From: Microcaldota archaeon
GTDB taxonomy: Archaea > Micrarchaeota > Micrarchaeia > Norongarragalinales > UBA97
Length of the DNA: 64,000 nt
NCBI GenBank assembly: GCA_016194335.1
Contig: JACQBR010000021.1
Coordinates: 45,536-109,535, forward strand
Reading direction: 5' to 3'
The notes beneath the pieces were generated by a model. The model was not told the origin of the DNA. It saw nothing but the letters and a program-made list of their open reading frames with translations, and did not search any database. Below, piece by piece: positions 7,546 to 16,535 of the stretch (position 1 is its first letter; each line of letters opens with the position of its first letter). A program made the position numbers and the translations under genes.

Positions 7546-8466
7546 TCATTTTTCAGGCTTGTTTCGTGCCAATATCTTCTCCATGTGCTCTTCAAGTTCC
7601 CGGACGAACTCGTTCAAGTGACCGGGATCCGGACGGTTGACGAACACGGGGTCTTGCGTGATTTCGGCAGCTAGCTGCGCCAGATGCCCGTGGAGGTCTT
7701 GGGTGTTTTTTTCGTACTCTCTTTTGTACGCGGGTATTTTCATGGCACTCGCGAGCTTTGCTTTCACGGCCTTTTCCGGGGCCGCATGGGCCAAAGGCAT
7801 TTCCCCGGCGATCACCAACAAGTCCGCCAGGTCGCGGGACCGGTTTGGTTGCACGCGCCGAGTCAAGATTGCCCTTATTTTTTCGCAAGCAATCTCCTGC
7901 AAAGAGTAACACAACGCAATTGGCGGCGAAAAATAGTCCAGCGATATTTGGCCGAACATGGCGTTAAGCTCACGCTGCTGCGCCAATGTGGCGGCGGACA
8001 TGATTGGCTTTTCCACCGGTGGAAATTCCAGTGTTTCGTCGAAAGAGACGGTCATCTTCAGTTTGCTCCGCCTGCCCCCGGCTTGGGGAGTCAACAGGAA
8101 GTAGCTCATAATGCCGCCGCTGTGGGTGCCGGCTATTCCAGTCTTTACCTTATCGTGAAAATCCCACTCCAGCCCCAGTTCCTCCATTACCCGTTCTACT
8201 ACCATTACCCTGAATTGGCGTTCCTTGATTCTCCGTTCGCTTGCCCAAGTGAAGTCAAGGTCTTCGCTAAACCGGTAGAAACCGAAGTACGCCTTTACAA
8301 GGCAGGTTCCGCCCTTGAAAGCCAAGCACGAACATTCCGGCAAGGCGTAAATTTCCCTAAGGGCAAAAGTAAGCCAAATGTCTTTTTCAACTAGTGACAC
8401 GGGATTCCCGCCCACAGCCGAGAGGCTTTCGGCAAACCGCCTCACTCTAATCGGGTCGTACTTCAT
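7546..8466 (-). CDS. AbiEii-like nucleotidyltransferase toxin
   Basis: A 306-residue protein of the AbiEii/AbiGii (type IV) toxin family. FKGGTCLVKAYFGFYRFSED followed by LDF contains the nucleotidyltransferase signature: a GG-T loop then the D-x-D pair. EKIRAILTRRVQPNRSRDLA is the conserved downstream helix with Lys and Arg-Asp. Known members transfer nucleotides to tRNA or other targets and stall growth, serving in phage defence. The start ATG (8466) overlaps the stop of the upstream gene (ATGA), so the pair is translationally coupled with the antitoxin first, as in AbiE systems. Full length; all visible catalytic residues are kept. Confidence 0.88.
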   Translation of the reverse strand: MKYDPIRVRRFAESLSAVGGNPVSLVEKDIWLTFALREIYALPECSCLAFKGGTCLVKAYFGFYRFSEDLDFTWASERRIKERQFRVMVVERVMEELGLEWDFHDKVKTGIAGTHSGGIMSYFLLTPQAGGRRSKLKMTVSFDETLEFPPVEKPIMSAATLAQQRELNAMFGQISLDYFSPPIALCYSLQEIACEKIRAILTRRVQPNRSRDLADLLVIAGEMPLAHAAPEKAVKAKLASAMKIPAYKREYEKNTQDLHGHLAQLAAEITQDPVFVNRPDPGHLNEFVRELEEHMEKILARNKPEK

Positions 8467-9143
8467 TTTCTCAATCTTTCAAACGCTTCCTTCATAAGCA
8501 CCGCGTACCACTTGGGATACTTGCCTGCCAGCGAAATCAACTGCCTTAGCAGCTTATCCCTATCCCTGGTTTTCGAGTAAACTTCTGGCAGAATGACGCG
8601 GGAATAACCGCCCGCCTTGCTTCTGGCGTTAAAATACGCGTAATCCGCAAGCGTCCTAGCAGGCTCGCTGAAACGCTTTGCCCCCTCCTTTCGCACCAAC
8701 TTGTTGAAAGGCACTCCGGAAAGCCGCTTGAACTCGAAGACAAGCCCTCCAAAAGCCGTGCGGTAACGCTTGACGCGTTTCTTGGCAATAACCGTAAGAG
8801 TACTCAAATGCTGCTGCTCCGAAAGCCCCGCAAGCTCCAACGCAGCAGCCAAGCCAAAATACCAGTTGTCCTTCAGCTTCAAATTGCACGCCTTAGCAAC
8901 AACGTCGAGAGCGTCTTCTTGGATTGTGTTCAACTGCCGCTCTTCGGGGCTCCTGACGTAATAAACTCCCTTGAAGAGCACCGGTTCAAGCACCCCGGCC
9001 CGGCTAAGCCCCGCCAAAGCAGTCTTAAAATCAACCCCCAACAATTTGCAGGCGTCCTTTATTTCATCAGTGGAAACTACCTTGCCCGAGCGCAGGATAA
9101 GGACGCTATACACCTTGCCCGCCTTGCTGGACTGAAACGCCAT
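8463..9143 (-). CDS. AbiEi-like antitoxin / regulator
   Basis: A 226-residue partner of the AbiEii-like toxin. The N-terminus (about residues 8-70) reads as a winged helix (GKVVSTDEIKDACKLLGVDF ... GLSRAGVLEPV) ending in the YYVRSPEE wing. The rest resembles the AbiEi C-terminal region, including KRLSGVPFNKLV and a basic helix. In characterised systems this protein represses its own promoter through the winged helix and neutralises the toxin without direct protein binding. It precedes and overlaps the toxin by 4 nt. The assignment rests on gene order plus the winged-helix-like N-terminus; sequence similarity to AbiEi is weak by eye. Confidence 0.72.
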   Translation of the reverse strand: MAFQSSKAGKVYSVLILRSGKVVSTDEIKDACKLLGVDFKTALAGLSRAGVLEPVLFKGVYYVRSPEERQLNTIQEDALDVVAKACNLKLKDNWYFGLAAALELAGLSEQQHLSTLTVIAKKRVKRYRTAFGGLVFEFKRLSGVPFNKLVRKEGAKRFSEPARTLADYAYFNARSKAGGYSRVILPEVYSKTRDRDKLLRQLISLAGKYPKWYAVLMKEAFERLRK

Positions 9144-9185
9144 AATGCCACCAGGCTAACGCCTGCGCGTGAATCAAGTGAATTA

Positions 9186-9200
9186 AACTATAATATAGTT
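9186..9200. promoter_or_regulatory. Palindrome/TATA upstream of the AbiE-like pair
   Basis: AACTATA-A-TATAGTT is a perfect 7-bp inverted repeat around a single base, 43-57 nt before the antitoxin ATG. It contains a TATA-like core at the right distance for minus-strand transcription with a short leader. A winged-helix antitoxin bound here would block TBP, giving autoregulation. A further AT-rich GCTATATTAACC lies about 12 nt beyond it. Confidence 0.5.
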
Positions 9201-9242
9201 GAACAAATGACGCTATATTAACCTTTTCCCGTCGCCCGCGCA

Positions 9243-9284
9243 GGTTCGTGGAAAGGAACCCGAGCCTCCACCCCAATGGGAGGC
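9243..9284. other. Two small hairpins in the abiE/GTPase gap
   Basis: GGTTC/GAACC arms (9243-9247, 9256-9260) and GCCTCC/GGAGGC arms (9264-9269, 9279-9284) lie back to back in the 214-bp gap downstream of the GTPase gene. No T-run follows on the minus strand. They may aid 3' end formation of the GTPase transcript; this is only a structural observation. Confidence 0.35.
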
Positions 9285-9357
9285 GCGGGAGATTTTCGGG
9301 AGCAAATCACGCGCTTTACGCGCACAACATCGTTCCGGGAAGTTGAGTTTGCGGCCC

Positions 9358-10020
9358 TCAGTTTTTTCCCAACGCCATTATCTTCTGGCAGAGCGCGTCG
9401 ATGCCGGTCCGCTCAATCGCGCTCACCCGGAGGATTTTCCCTTCCCCGCTTGTGTTCAGCGGGATGTTTGCGCCGAATTCGAACAAAGTCCGTCGTGGAG
9501 CCTGCTTGGCAAGCAAGTCGCATTTGTTGAGGACCGGGACGACGGGAATGCCGGAAAGTTTCTTCAGCCTCCGGCCGCACTCGATGAGAAAGCCCTCGCC
9601 CGCGGAAAGAGAGCTGCTTCCGAAAACCAAGATGCACGCGTCGGCAAAGTTGCCAAGAAGAGGCGCGTTGCCCTCCAGAAGGAAGAACTCCATCCCGCCC
9701 CGGAAGTCAAGGAGGGCCACGCGCGGCTCGATGCGCGCCAATTCCCCCCTGAAGACCGAGTCGGCCGAGGCGTTGCGCAGAATCCTCTGCAATGCGGTTT
9801 CCTCGCCCTCCCCCCCGCGCAGCTCGCGCCTGATGCTATAGAACGAGCGGATGTCAAGGCCGGGGGCGTATTTCGCCCTCCTGCACGCCGCGTCCATGTT
9901 TACTATAGTGCAGGAAACGCCGCGCTTGGCAAAATGGCCCGAAAGCGAAAAGCACAGGCTGCTCTTGCCCACGCCCTGCGACCCGACGACTGCAAGCCTC
10001 AAAGCACTCCACCCTACCAT
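9358..10020 (-). CDS. Divergent GPN-loop-type P-loop GTPase
   Basis: About 220 residues from the ATG at 10020 (MVGWSALRLAVVGSQG); the frame stays open to 10080 but the family begins near the P-loop. The Walker A motif is GSQGVGKSS. Then NMDAACRRAKYAPGLDIRSF aligns with the NLDPA...YDPDIDIR segment of GPN/XAB1 GTPases, LLDFRGGMEFF replaces the usual LDTPGQMELF, and NKCD is the G4 motif. The defining Gly-Pro-Asn loop is not seen; the equivalent stretch reads GGEGEETALQRIL. Archaeal GPN GTPases are dimeric and linked to RNA polymerase assembly in eukaryotes. Altered G3 and GPN loops suggest a diverged or regulatory homologue. It is divergently transcribed from the surface protein at 10220. Confidence 0.7.
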   Translation of the reverse strand: MVGWSALRLAVVGSQGVGKSSLCFSLSGHFAKRGVSCTIVNMDAACRRAKYAPGLDIRSFYSIRRELRGGEGEETALQRILRNASADSVFRGELARIEPRVALLDFRGGMEFFLLEGNAPLLGNFADACILVFGSSSLSAGEGFLIECGRRLKKLSGIPVVPVLNKCDLLAKQAPRRTLFEFGANIPLNTSGEGKILRVSAIERTGIDALCQKIMALGKN

Positions 10021-10125
10021 CCGGTTTGCGGGAACTTGAGGAATAGGACATTTCACCAAACGGAAAAACGGTGAAACCACCCTCCCCGCCCAACTCCGGC
10101 AAGCTTAATCAACTGCAACAAAATG

Positions 10126-10133
10126 TTTTTATA
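10126..10133 (+). promoter_or_regulatory. Probable TATA box for the first surface protein gene
   Basis: TTTTTATA in the 200-bp divergent gap, about 87 nt before the ATG at 10220. It is the clearest TATA-like element on the plus strand here. Confidence 0.4.
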
Positions 10134-10219
10134 CCATCCAAGAGTAGCCATACTGGATGTCCCGTTCTATAACTGATTGTTGCGAGGCGATTTGATTGAC
10201 TTCCAAACTAGGTGCAGCC

Positions 10220-12472
10220 ATGTCCGCTAAGACTCAACACAATAAGGCGCAACACAATCCGAGAATCTTCACGCTCGCGTTTCTCCTCCTCGCCTCGTTT
10301 TCGCTCTTCGCGTCGGCAGGCCTCAACCTCAACGTCACCCTCACCGAGCCGGCCAACGCCGCAAACTCCAGCGCTGGTGGCTTCACTTTCACGTTCGTCC
10401 CCACGATACAGAACGACACTGGAATCGACGCGACCAACTTCTCAAACGCGTCGATTTGGGTTGCGAACACCAGCGCCCTGGCGGCTGGCGTCCCCGGCGT
10501 CAACTGGGCCCTCAACCAGACCGTCAACGCGACGCAAGCATTGAGAAACGCCACTGCATATTCCATCACGGTAAGCGGGCTTTCCCAAGGCAATTATGTT
10601 TGGAGCGCGAACGTTTCCACCAACTACTCCGGCACGGGCGGCGCGTCCAACTTCTCCCTTACGGGCACCAATCTCGTCAGCGTGTTCAACCGCACGTTCA
10701 ATATAGACAACACCGCGCCCAATTCTCCGGCATCCGTGTCGATATCGAGTGGTGCGAACGTGTCTAACGGGAGCATTTCGTACACTCCGAGTGATGCTGT
10801 AACTGGGGTTGCGAATTCGACGGTTTGGGTGTTTAACAACAGTGGGAATGCGAATAACGCCAGTTACGCGACTAATGCGTTCAGCAATGGGACTGCGGTT
10901 CAGGCGGTGTTTAGCAACCTGCTGGTCAACGGGGTCAAGTACAATTACACGTTCCAGACTTGCGACTCTGCGGGCAACTGTGCGAATGTGACTCCGACGA
11001 CGAATGTGCTTTATGACAACGCAACGCCTAACTACCTCACGGTTGCCGGGCCCGTAAGCAATGGCAATGTCACCAACGGGTCGGTAACCTTCACGCCTGG
11101 CGACGCTGTGAGCGGAGTCTCTAACGTGACGGTCTGGGCGTTTAACAACAGCCGCAACGCGGCCAACCGGAGCGTGTTGTTCGCAAACTTCGTCAACGGC
11201 TCGTCGGTGACAGTGAGCATCAACAACCTCCTCACAACCGGAGTCACGTACAATTACACGTTCCAACTGTGCGACTCTGCAAATAACTGCGCCAACTTCA
11301 CCTCGGTTACGAATGTCACTTACGACAATGTGACTCCCGCCTACTTCGTTTCGACAATTCCTGCCAACAACAGCAACCAGTCTGCCAAGTCCCTCAACGT
11401 GAGCTTCACCCCAGGGGACGACAGGACGGGAATTGCCAACACCACCGTTTGGGTGGTTAACGTCAACGGCACTTACTTGGCGAGCGTCACAAACACCACC
11501 GTGGTTAACGGAACGCTTCTGGTGACTGGATTCGCCAGCGTGCTTCCCGCGGGGACTTACAACGTAACCACGCAGGAGTGCGACTACGCCAACAACTGCG
11601 CAAACTTCAGCGGCGTGTTCGTCACCGTCGACTACACCCCCCCCGCGCTGGCATTCGGGAACTACACGCCCGCCTCGGGAGTCAAGCTCGACAACCAAAC
11701 CCTCTTCATCAACATCTCGGTTAGCGACGCGAGGTTCCCGACCGGAGGCAACATCACCCTCTCGATGAACGGCGTGAACCTCTCAAGCCAGTTCAGCAAC
11801 TATCCCTACGGCAGCGTCTTCTGGAACTCCACCCAAACCATCTCGTTCTGCGACGTGGCGACCTACGTGATATACGTCTACGATTCGGCGGGCAACCTCA
11901 ACGCAACCGCATCGAGCACTGCAACCGGCCCCGGAAGCTGCGGCAGCGGCACCAACTCCGGCAGCGGCGGCGGAAGTTCCGGAGGGGGAAGCGTTTACAC
12001 GCCGGTGGCAACGGCCACTCCGACTCCGGCTGCAAGCGCGACTCCCGCCCCATCGGGAACTCCAAGCGCAACGGAGACGCCCGCGGCAACTGCAACCCCG
12101 ACTCCCGCACCAACAGTTCAGGCAACCCCAACCGCAACGCCCTCGCCCCGGCAGGTGGCCGCAGTGCAGGGCACGATTGGGGAGTTGCGCGCGACCGCTG
12201 CGGCTTCCAACCCCGAAGTGAGGCAATACCTCGACGCTGCCCAGAGGCTGTTGGCAAGCGGCAACTTGGCAAGGGCGCAGGCGTACGTCAAGCTGGCCCA
12301 GCAGGCCGCAGGAAAAACTACGGCCGTGGCAAGCGCGTCGGCAACCGCGGTGGCGGCGCCGGCAAGGAAGGCGGCAGGGCTTGACTTCACCACCGTTGCC
12401 TTCGTGGCGCTGCTGGCGGTAGGTGCCATCGCCCTCTACTGGAACTTCGCAGGCCGCGGTAAGAAAAAGTAG
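10220..12472 (+). CDS. Secreted surface glycoprotein-like protein with C-terminal anchor
   Basis: Start at ATG 10220 (MSAKTQHNKAQHN); a TTG at 10196 is also in frame. A signal peptide (about residues 18-36, FTLAFLLLASFSLFASA) is followed by three to four Ig-like repeats of about 100 residues, with recurring YNYTFQ(T/L)CDSA(G/N)NCAN and dense N-x-S/T sequons, so heavy N-glycosylation is likely. Then come a Ser/Gly linker, a Thr/Pro/Ala stalk, a helical segment (VRQYLDAAQRLLASGNLARA), the motif AAGLDFTTV, a TM helix and the tail GRGKKK. The last 120 residues are homologous to the next gene. It probably sits in the cell wall or S-layer; the tripartite C-terminus could be an archaeosortase signal or a plain anchor. 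Confidence 0.82.
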   Translation: MSAKTQHNKAQHNPRIFTLAFLLLASFSLFASAGLNLNVTLTEPANAANSSAGGFTFTFVPTIQNDTGIDATNFSNASIWVANTSALAAGVPGVNWALNQTVNATQALRNATAYSITVSGLSQGNYVWSANVSTNYSGTGGASNFSLTGTNLVSVFNRTFNIDNTAPNSPASVSISSGANVSNGSISYTPSDAVTGVANSTVWVFNNSGNANNASYATNAFSNGTAVQAVFSNLLVNGVKYNYTFQTCDSAGNCANVTPTTNVLYDNATPNYLTVAGPVSNGNVTNGSVTFTPGDAVSGVSNVTVWAFNNSRNAANRSVLFANFVNGSSVTVSINNLLTTGVTYNYTFQLCDSANNCANFTSVTNVTYDNVTPAYFVSTIPANNSNQSAKSLNVSFTPGDDRTGIANTTVWVVNVNGTYLASVTNTTVVNGTLLVTGFASVLPAGTYNVTTQECDYANNCANFSGVFVTVDYTPPALAFGNYTPASGVKLDNQTLFINISVSDARFPTGGNITLSMNGVNLSSQFSNYPYGSVFWNSTQTISFCDVATYVIYVYDSAGNLNATASSTATGPGSCGSGTNSGSGGGSSGGGSVYTPVATATPTPAASATPAPSGTPSATETPAATATPTPAPTVQATPTATPSPRQVAAVQGTIGELRATAAASNPEVRQYLDAAQRLLASGNLARAQAYVKLAQQAAGKTTAVASASATAVAAPARKAAGLDFTTVAFVALLAVGAIALYWNFAGRGKKK

Positions 12473-12483
12473 GAAAGCCGATG

Positions 12484-12510
12484 GGGGGTTAAACCCCCAA
12501 TTCCTTTTTT
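12484..12510 (+). terminator. Hairpin plus T-tract terminator
   Basis: GGGGGTT-A-AACCCCC (12484-12498) followed at once by T-rich sequence (TTCCTTTTTTT). The identical hairpin with a T-tract follows the paralogous gene at 16512. Confidence 0.7.
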
Positions 12511-12842
12511 TATTCTTTCTTGTTTTAAGTTTTTTTTGTTTATTCTTCCCGCTATCTGCCCCCTTGATTTTTTCTTCCCAAATCCATGGGTGATTAAAGC
12601 ACGCCGAACCATTGGTTTCAGGTTATTACGTCTTTGTGAAATGGGGGTTTTTATCCCGAAAACATCTTGGGGCCGGCCGGGCGCATCGCAATCTTTTTAT
12701 ATTATGCCCAAGTAATAGAATCGGTCGCCTGATGCATAGGTATCCCCGCCGTGCCGTTGGTTCATTTGCCCAGCTTGGGGCTTTCCCCGCGGGCAAGGCG
12801 GCAGTCGGTTCGTTTCTCTAAATCGTGAAGGTGGTTTGCAAG
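12511..12842. other. Intergenic spacer between paralogous surface genes
   Basis: T-rich sequence with no credible gene. TTTTTATATTA at 12694-12704 is a good TATA element for the following gene, implying a leader of about 110-120 nt. Just before the ATG at 12843, AAGGTGG at 12828-12834 is a fair ribosome binding site and favours that start over the GTG at 12825. Confidence 0.5.
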
Positions 12843-15800
12843 ATGGATTTCGCCGGGGACGCCAAGCTGTTTTCGGTTTTCTTGCCAGTGTTCATCATTG
12901 CATCCGCCTTGCCCATGGCTGCCGCTTACGCCTCCGTATATCTAAACGGGCCCGTCGACACGCTGAACACCACCAACCACTCGATATTCTTCAATTTCAC
13001 GATAGTGAACTTCACCGGCGCTTCGGGTAATTCCACCACCAGCGCAAGCGTGTGGATTGCCAATGTGTCCAACCTTCCGGCAGGCGTGGCCGGCATCACC
13101 TGGGGAAGCAACCAGACGGCCAACAGCACGATACTGAGCAACGGCACTCCCGCAATCATAATCGTCAACGGCCTCTCCGACGGCACTTACAGGTGGAACG
13201 TCAATGGCTCCCTCACCGACTCGAGCAACTTCTCCTATTTTGGGGCAATAATGATCAACCGCACGTTCACCATCGATTCCACAGGGCCCAGCCTCAACGA
13301 GGCCGACCTGCTCAACACCACCGCCATGCTGCAGCAATACGGCATGCCCGACAACAACGTGACTTTCCCGCAGCCCATGGGCCGACACATGGCAAAGCCC
13401 ATCAAGAACATGACTTACTTCAGGCTCAAGGCGTCCGACAGCATGGTCGGGGTTTATAGCGTGCAGATTCAGAACGCCACTGCCGCAAACGGAAATCCCG
13501 GCGCGTGGGTGTCGGCCAGCTTCGATTCGGGGAGCGTCTTCAACGGCAACTGGAACGTCGCGCTCAACCTCACCAACGCCTCGGACGGATTCACGACCTT
13601 CCAGGTGAATGTCACGAACTTCGCCGGCAACTCGACGATATCCTACCTCACGGGCCACGGTCCCGGAGTTACGGAGTATTACCTCGACCAGAGCAGGTTC
13701 GGCCTGCCTGCGGGGGGTTTTGCCGAATACTTCATCAACAACTGGCCCATGGTGCAGGGCAGGGTGATTGACCAGAGGACGGGAAGCGCGCTTACCAACT
13801 CCTCGCCCTCGCAGTACAACGTTACTGTTTACGCCAAGCGCGAGGGCTTCGGCCAGCAGGGAACCACCTCGTTCCAGCAGCAGTATCCCGTTGACGCCAA
13901 CGGCGAGTTCCAAATCACTCTCAACGAGTCCAACGCCCTTCCCGTCCAAGGCGGGGGCGGCGGGGGGTTCGGCGGCGGGCCTTCGATGTATCGGTATTAC
14001 GCCCTGGTAGTCGGGCCCAACGGCAACACCAGCCTCGCAAGCGCATTGACGATGCCCCAGCCCATCGGGTTCATGGCACAGCCGGGAAGGCCGTTCACGC
14101 AGAAGAACCTCTATGTCACGCCAGCGGAGACGGTGACAGTCCGGGCGGTGAACGCAACCGGCAACTGCACATCGTTCTACGGAATGGCGATGGACACGGC
14201 ATCGGGAGTGCAGATGCGCTTCATAGACAACGCAAGCACCAACGACGGCAACTGCGTGAGCTCGAGCACCGCGTGGTACGACATCATAGTGCCCGCAAAC
14301 AAGAACTTCACCATCACCATGATGAACCCGCCTTTCAACGGCAAGCCCTTCCCGCCGCGCTCAATCGCATTCACAACGCAAAACATTAACGACGCGGACA
14401 CGACGGACTTCAACGGCTCGAAGGTGAACTTCACCATCAACACCACGTTCACGATCGTGACGGTGAATGGGAGCATGTTCATCAACAACGGCACCCCCGC
14501 CTCGCCCGCAGCCTCAAACTTTTCCTGCTCCAACAGCAGCGCGGGCAACATCGACGCAAACTGCGTGAACTTCACCAAGTTCGAGGCGTACATGAGCTTC
14601 AGCGGGTTCATCCCGCCGATGTCGCCCGAGGCCTCGGCCAACTCAACGCAATTGGCGAACGTGAACGGCACCAACGGCATCCGCTACGGCACGGGCAACT
14701 TCTCGTTCTCCGCCCCCAGCGGAGTGACTTACACCATCTTCGCATATGCGGAAAGCAACGGCACTTACTTCATGGGCGTGACGCAAGTCACGCCATCGGC
14801 GGCCGTGACCACCAACTTCACCCTCTACCGCCTCGCAGGTTTGTACCCGCGCGGCTCCAACATGCAGGCAGGCGATGACGGCGGTTCCGGGCAGAATGGC
14901 GAGGGAGATTACAAGGGCGGCTCGGCAGGGGGCTTCAACACGAGCATGACGACCATCCGCATAGTCAACGAGAACTTCTCCCTCCTCTCCGACACTTCCG
15001 ACCCGAACAAGAACCAGAACGGCGGGGGCGACGTGGAAATAGAGTTGGAGACGAACTACAGCGGCGTTTTCGTAAGGCGGCAGAACCGCGCGCAATCGTC
15101 CACGAGCGTCAACGTCCCGCTCCTGCAGGGCCAGCAGGCAAAGATTCGCGTCTATGCCATGCAGTATATCCCGATGGAAAGGACCCTTAGCGCCGCTCTC
15201 ATCAACGCCAACGAAACGATAAACGTCACTCTCAAGAAGCCCGAGATGAGGCCGCCGAGGCGCGGCGGGGTGGAGAACGACACCCTCCTCTCTTCGGTGA
15301 AAATCGAATTCCTCACCAGCAACTCCACGTGCAACACGCCAAACTACCCCGCAAGTTGCAGGATGGATTTCCTCAAGCAGGAAGGCGACAACGCGTCGAA
15401 ATTCCAGTCCGACAAGCAGATGATTTCCGGAGTGGTCAACATCGTCATCACCGACACCTCCACCAACACCACCACGATGCTCGTGGGGATGGACCTTTCC
15501 TCCACATCCATGCCGAACATGGAGATGGACAGCGCGCCGTCGGAAAGCCGCGACTCCGGAAGCAACAAGCTGCAGACGCGCAGGGTGGGAAGCTTCCTGC
15601 CTTCCGGCATGGTTTCGGCAATCTGGGTGGCCAACGGGCTGAACACCACCACTGTCAACGACAGCGCGGCGGTGGGGAACCTCAGCAACATCACGATGAG
15701 CATCCCCTACCTCTACGACGACGACGGGAACCTGGTGTGGAACGCCTCGATGAACTCAACTGCGCAAATTCCCAACAACTACCAGGATTACGTCACCTCG

Positions 15801-16499
15801 TACAGCGGCCAGGCGGCCAACGCGTCCAACCTCACGGGCATCAACTGCTGGATGAACTTCAATACGACAAACCTCTGCTGGATAGACAACTCCTCAAGCC
15901 ACCGCGCGTGGCTTAAAGTCCCGCACTTCTCAAGCGTCGGGGTGCAGGTGGCCGCGCCCACGAGCACCAGCAGCTCTTCGTCGAGTTCAAGCAGTTCCTC
16001 AAGCAGCTCGTCCTCCAACACGGGAGGCAGCAGCGGGAGCGTCTACACCACCATCACGCCCACCACCGCGCCCGTTGCGGCGCCAACCACGGCGGCGACG
16101 CCAGTCCCGACGGTGACCGCAACGCCGGAACCCACGCCGGCATCACAACCCACGGCAACCGCGACTCCCCAGCAGCTAAGCGCCGCGCGGACGCAGCTTG
16201 GCGAGCTCCGCTCAAGCGCCGCGGCATCAGACCCGGAGGTCAAGCAATACCTCGACGCGGCGGAGAGGCTCCTCTCAGGCGGCAATTTCGCAAGGGCGCG
16301 GGCGTACCTCGAACTTGCAAGGCAGGCGGCAGAAAAGAGGCAGAGGACCTCGGCAGCCGCCGTCGCAACCGCCGTTGCGAAACCCGCGGCGACGCGCGCT
16401 GGCGGGTTCGACGCGACGACGGTAGTGGCAATAGCCGTGGCGATCCTTCTCGCCATCGCCCTCTACTGGAACTTCTCGGCAAGGAAAAAGAAGAAGTAG
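12843..16499 (+). CDS. Large surface glycoprotein-like protein with C-terminal anchor
   Basis: About 1,218 residues. Signal peptide at residues 9-30 (LFSVFLPVFIIASALPMAAA). The first domain (ASVYLNGPVDTLNTTNHSI) parallels the first domain of the preceding protein. The middle has Ig-like and carboxypeptidase-regulatory-like beta domains, Gly-rich loops (GGGGGGFGGGPS) and very many N-x-S/T sequons. Near the C-terminus come an unbroken poly-Ser run (about nt 15966-16014), a Thr/Pro stalk, a helical segment (VKQYLDAAERLLSGGNFARA), AGGFDATTV, a TM helix and SARKKKK. The last about 130 residues align with the upstream paralogue, indicating tandem duplication with divergent ectodomains. Likely a cell-surface structural or adhesive protein. 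Confidence 0.82.
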   Translation: MDFAGDAKLFSVFLPVFIIASALPMAAAYASVYLNGPVDTLNTTNHSIFFNFTIVNFTGASGNSTTSASVWIANVSNLPAGVAGITWGSNQTANSTILSNGTPAIIIVNGLSDGTYRWNVNGSLTDSSNFSYFGAIMINRTFTIDSTGPSLNEADLLNTTAMLQQYGMPDNNVTFPQPMGRHMAKPIKNMTYFRLKASDSMVGVYSVQIQNATAANGNPGAWVSASFDSGSVFNGNWNVALNLTNASDGFTTFQVNVTNFAGNSTISYLTGHGPGVTEYYLDQSRFGLPAGGFAEYFINNWPMVQGRVIDQRTGSALTNSSPSQYNVTVYAKREGFGQQGTTSFQQQYPVDANGEFQITLNESNALPVQGGGGGGFGGGPSMYRYYALVVGPNGNTSLASALTMPQPIGFMAQPGRPFTQKNLYVTPAETVTVRAVNATGNCTSFYGMAMDTASGVQMRFIDNASTNDGNCVSSSTAWYDIIVPANKNFTITMMNPPFNGKPFPPRSIAFTTQNINDADTTDFNGSKVNFTINTTFTIVTVNGSMFINNGTPASPAASNFSCSNSSAGNIDANCVNFTKFEAYMSFSGFIPPMSPEASANSTQLANVNGTNGIRYGTGNFSFSAPSGVTYTIFAYAESNGTYFMGVTQVTPSAAVTTNFTLYRLAGLYPRGSNMQAGDDGGSGQNGEGDYKGGSAGGFNTSMTTIRIVNENFSLLSDTSDPNKNQNGGGDVEIELETNYSGVFVRRQNRAQSSTSVNVPLLQGQQAKIRVYAMQYIPMERTLSAALINANETINVTLKKPEMRPPRRGGVENDTLLSSVKIEFLTSNSTCNTPNYPASCRMDFLKQEGDNASKFQSDKQMISGVVNIVITDTSTNTTTMLVGMDLSSTSMPNMEMDSAPSESRDSGSNKLQTRRVGSFLPSGMVSAIWVANGLNTTTVNDSAAVGNLSNITMSIPYLYDDDGNLVWNASMNSTAQIPNNYQDYVTSYSGQAANASNLTGINCWMNFNTTNLCWIDNSSSHRAWLKVPHFSSVGVQVAAPTSTSSSSSSSSSSSSSSSSNTGGSSGSVYTTITPTTAPVAAPTTAATPVPTVTATPEPTPASQPTATATPQQLSAARTQLGELRSSAAASDPEVKQYLDAAERLLSGGNFARARAYLELARQAAEKRQRTSAAAVATAVAKPAATRAGGFDATTVVAIAVAILLAIALYWNFSARKKKK

Positions 16500-16511
16500 A
16501 AAAGGGCAATC

Positions 16512-16535
16512 GGGGGTTAAACCCCCTTAATTTCC
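16512..16535 (+). terminator. Hairpin plus T-tract terminator (second copy)
   Basis: GGGGGTT-A-AACCCCC (16512-16526) then TTAATTTCCTTTTTTT. Same stem as at 12484, showing that the duplication of the surface genes included the terminator or that it was kept by selection. Confidence 0.7.

Noticed and set aside
10442..11698. 418-codon minus-strand frame opposite a surface gene
   Set aside because: Val/Arg/Gly-rich shadow of the Asn/Thr-rich coding strand.
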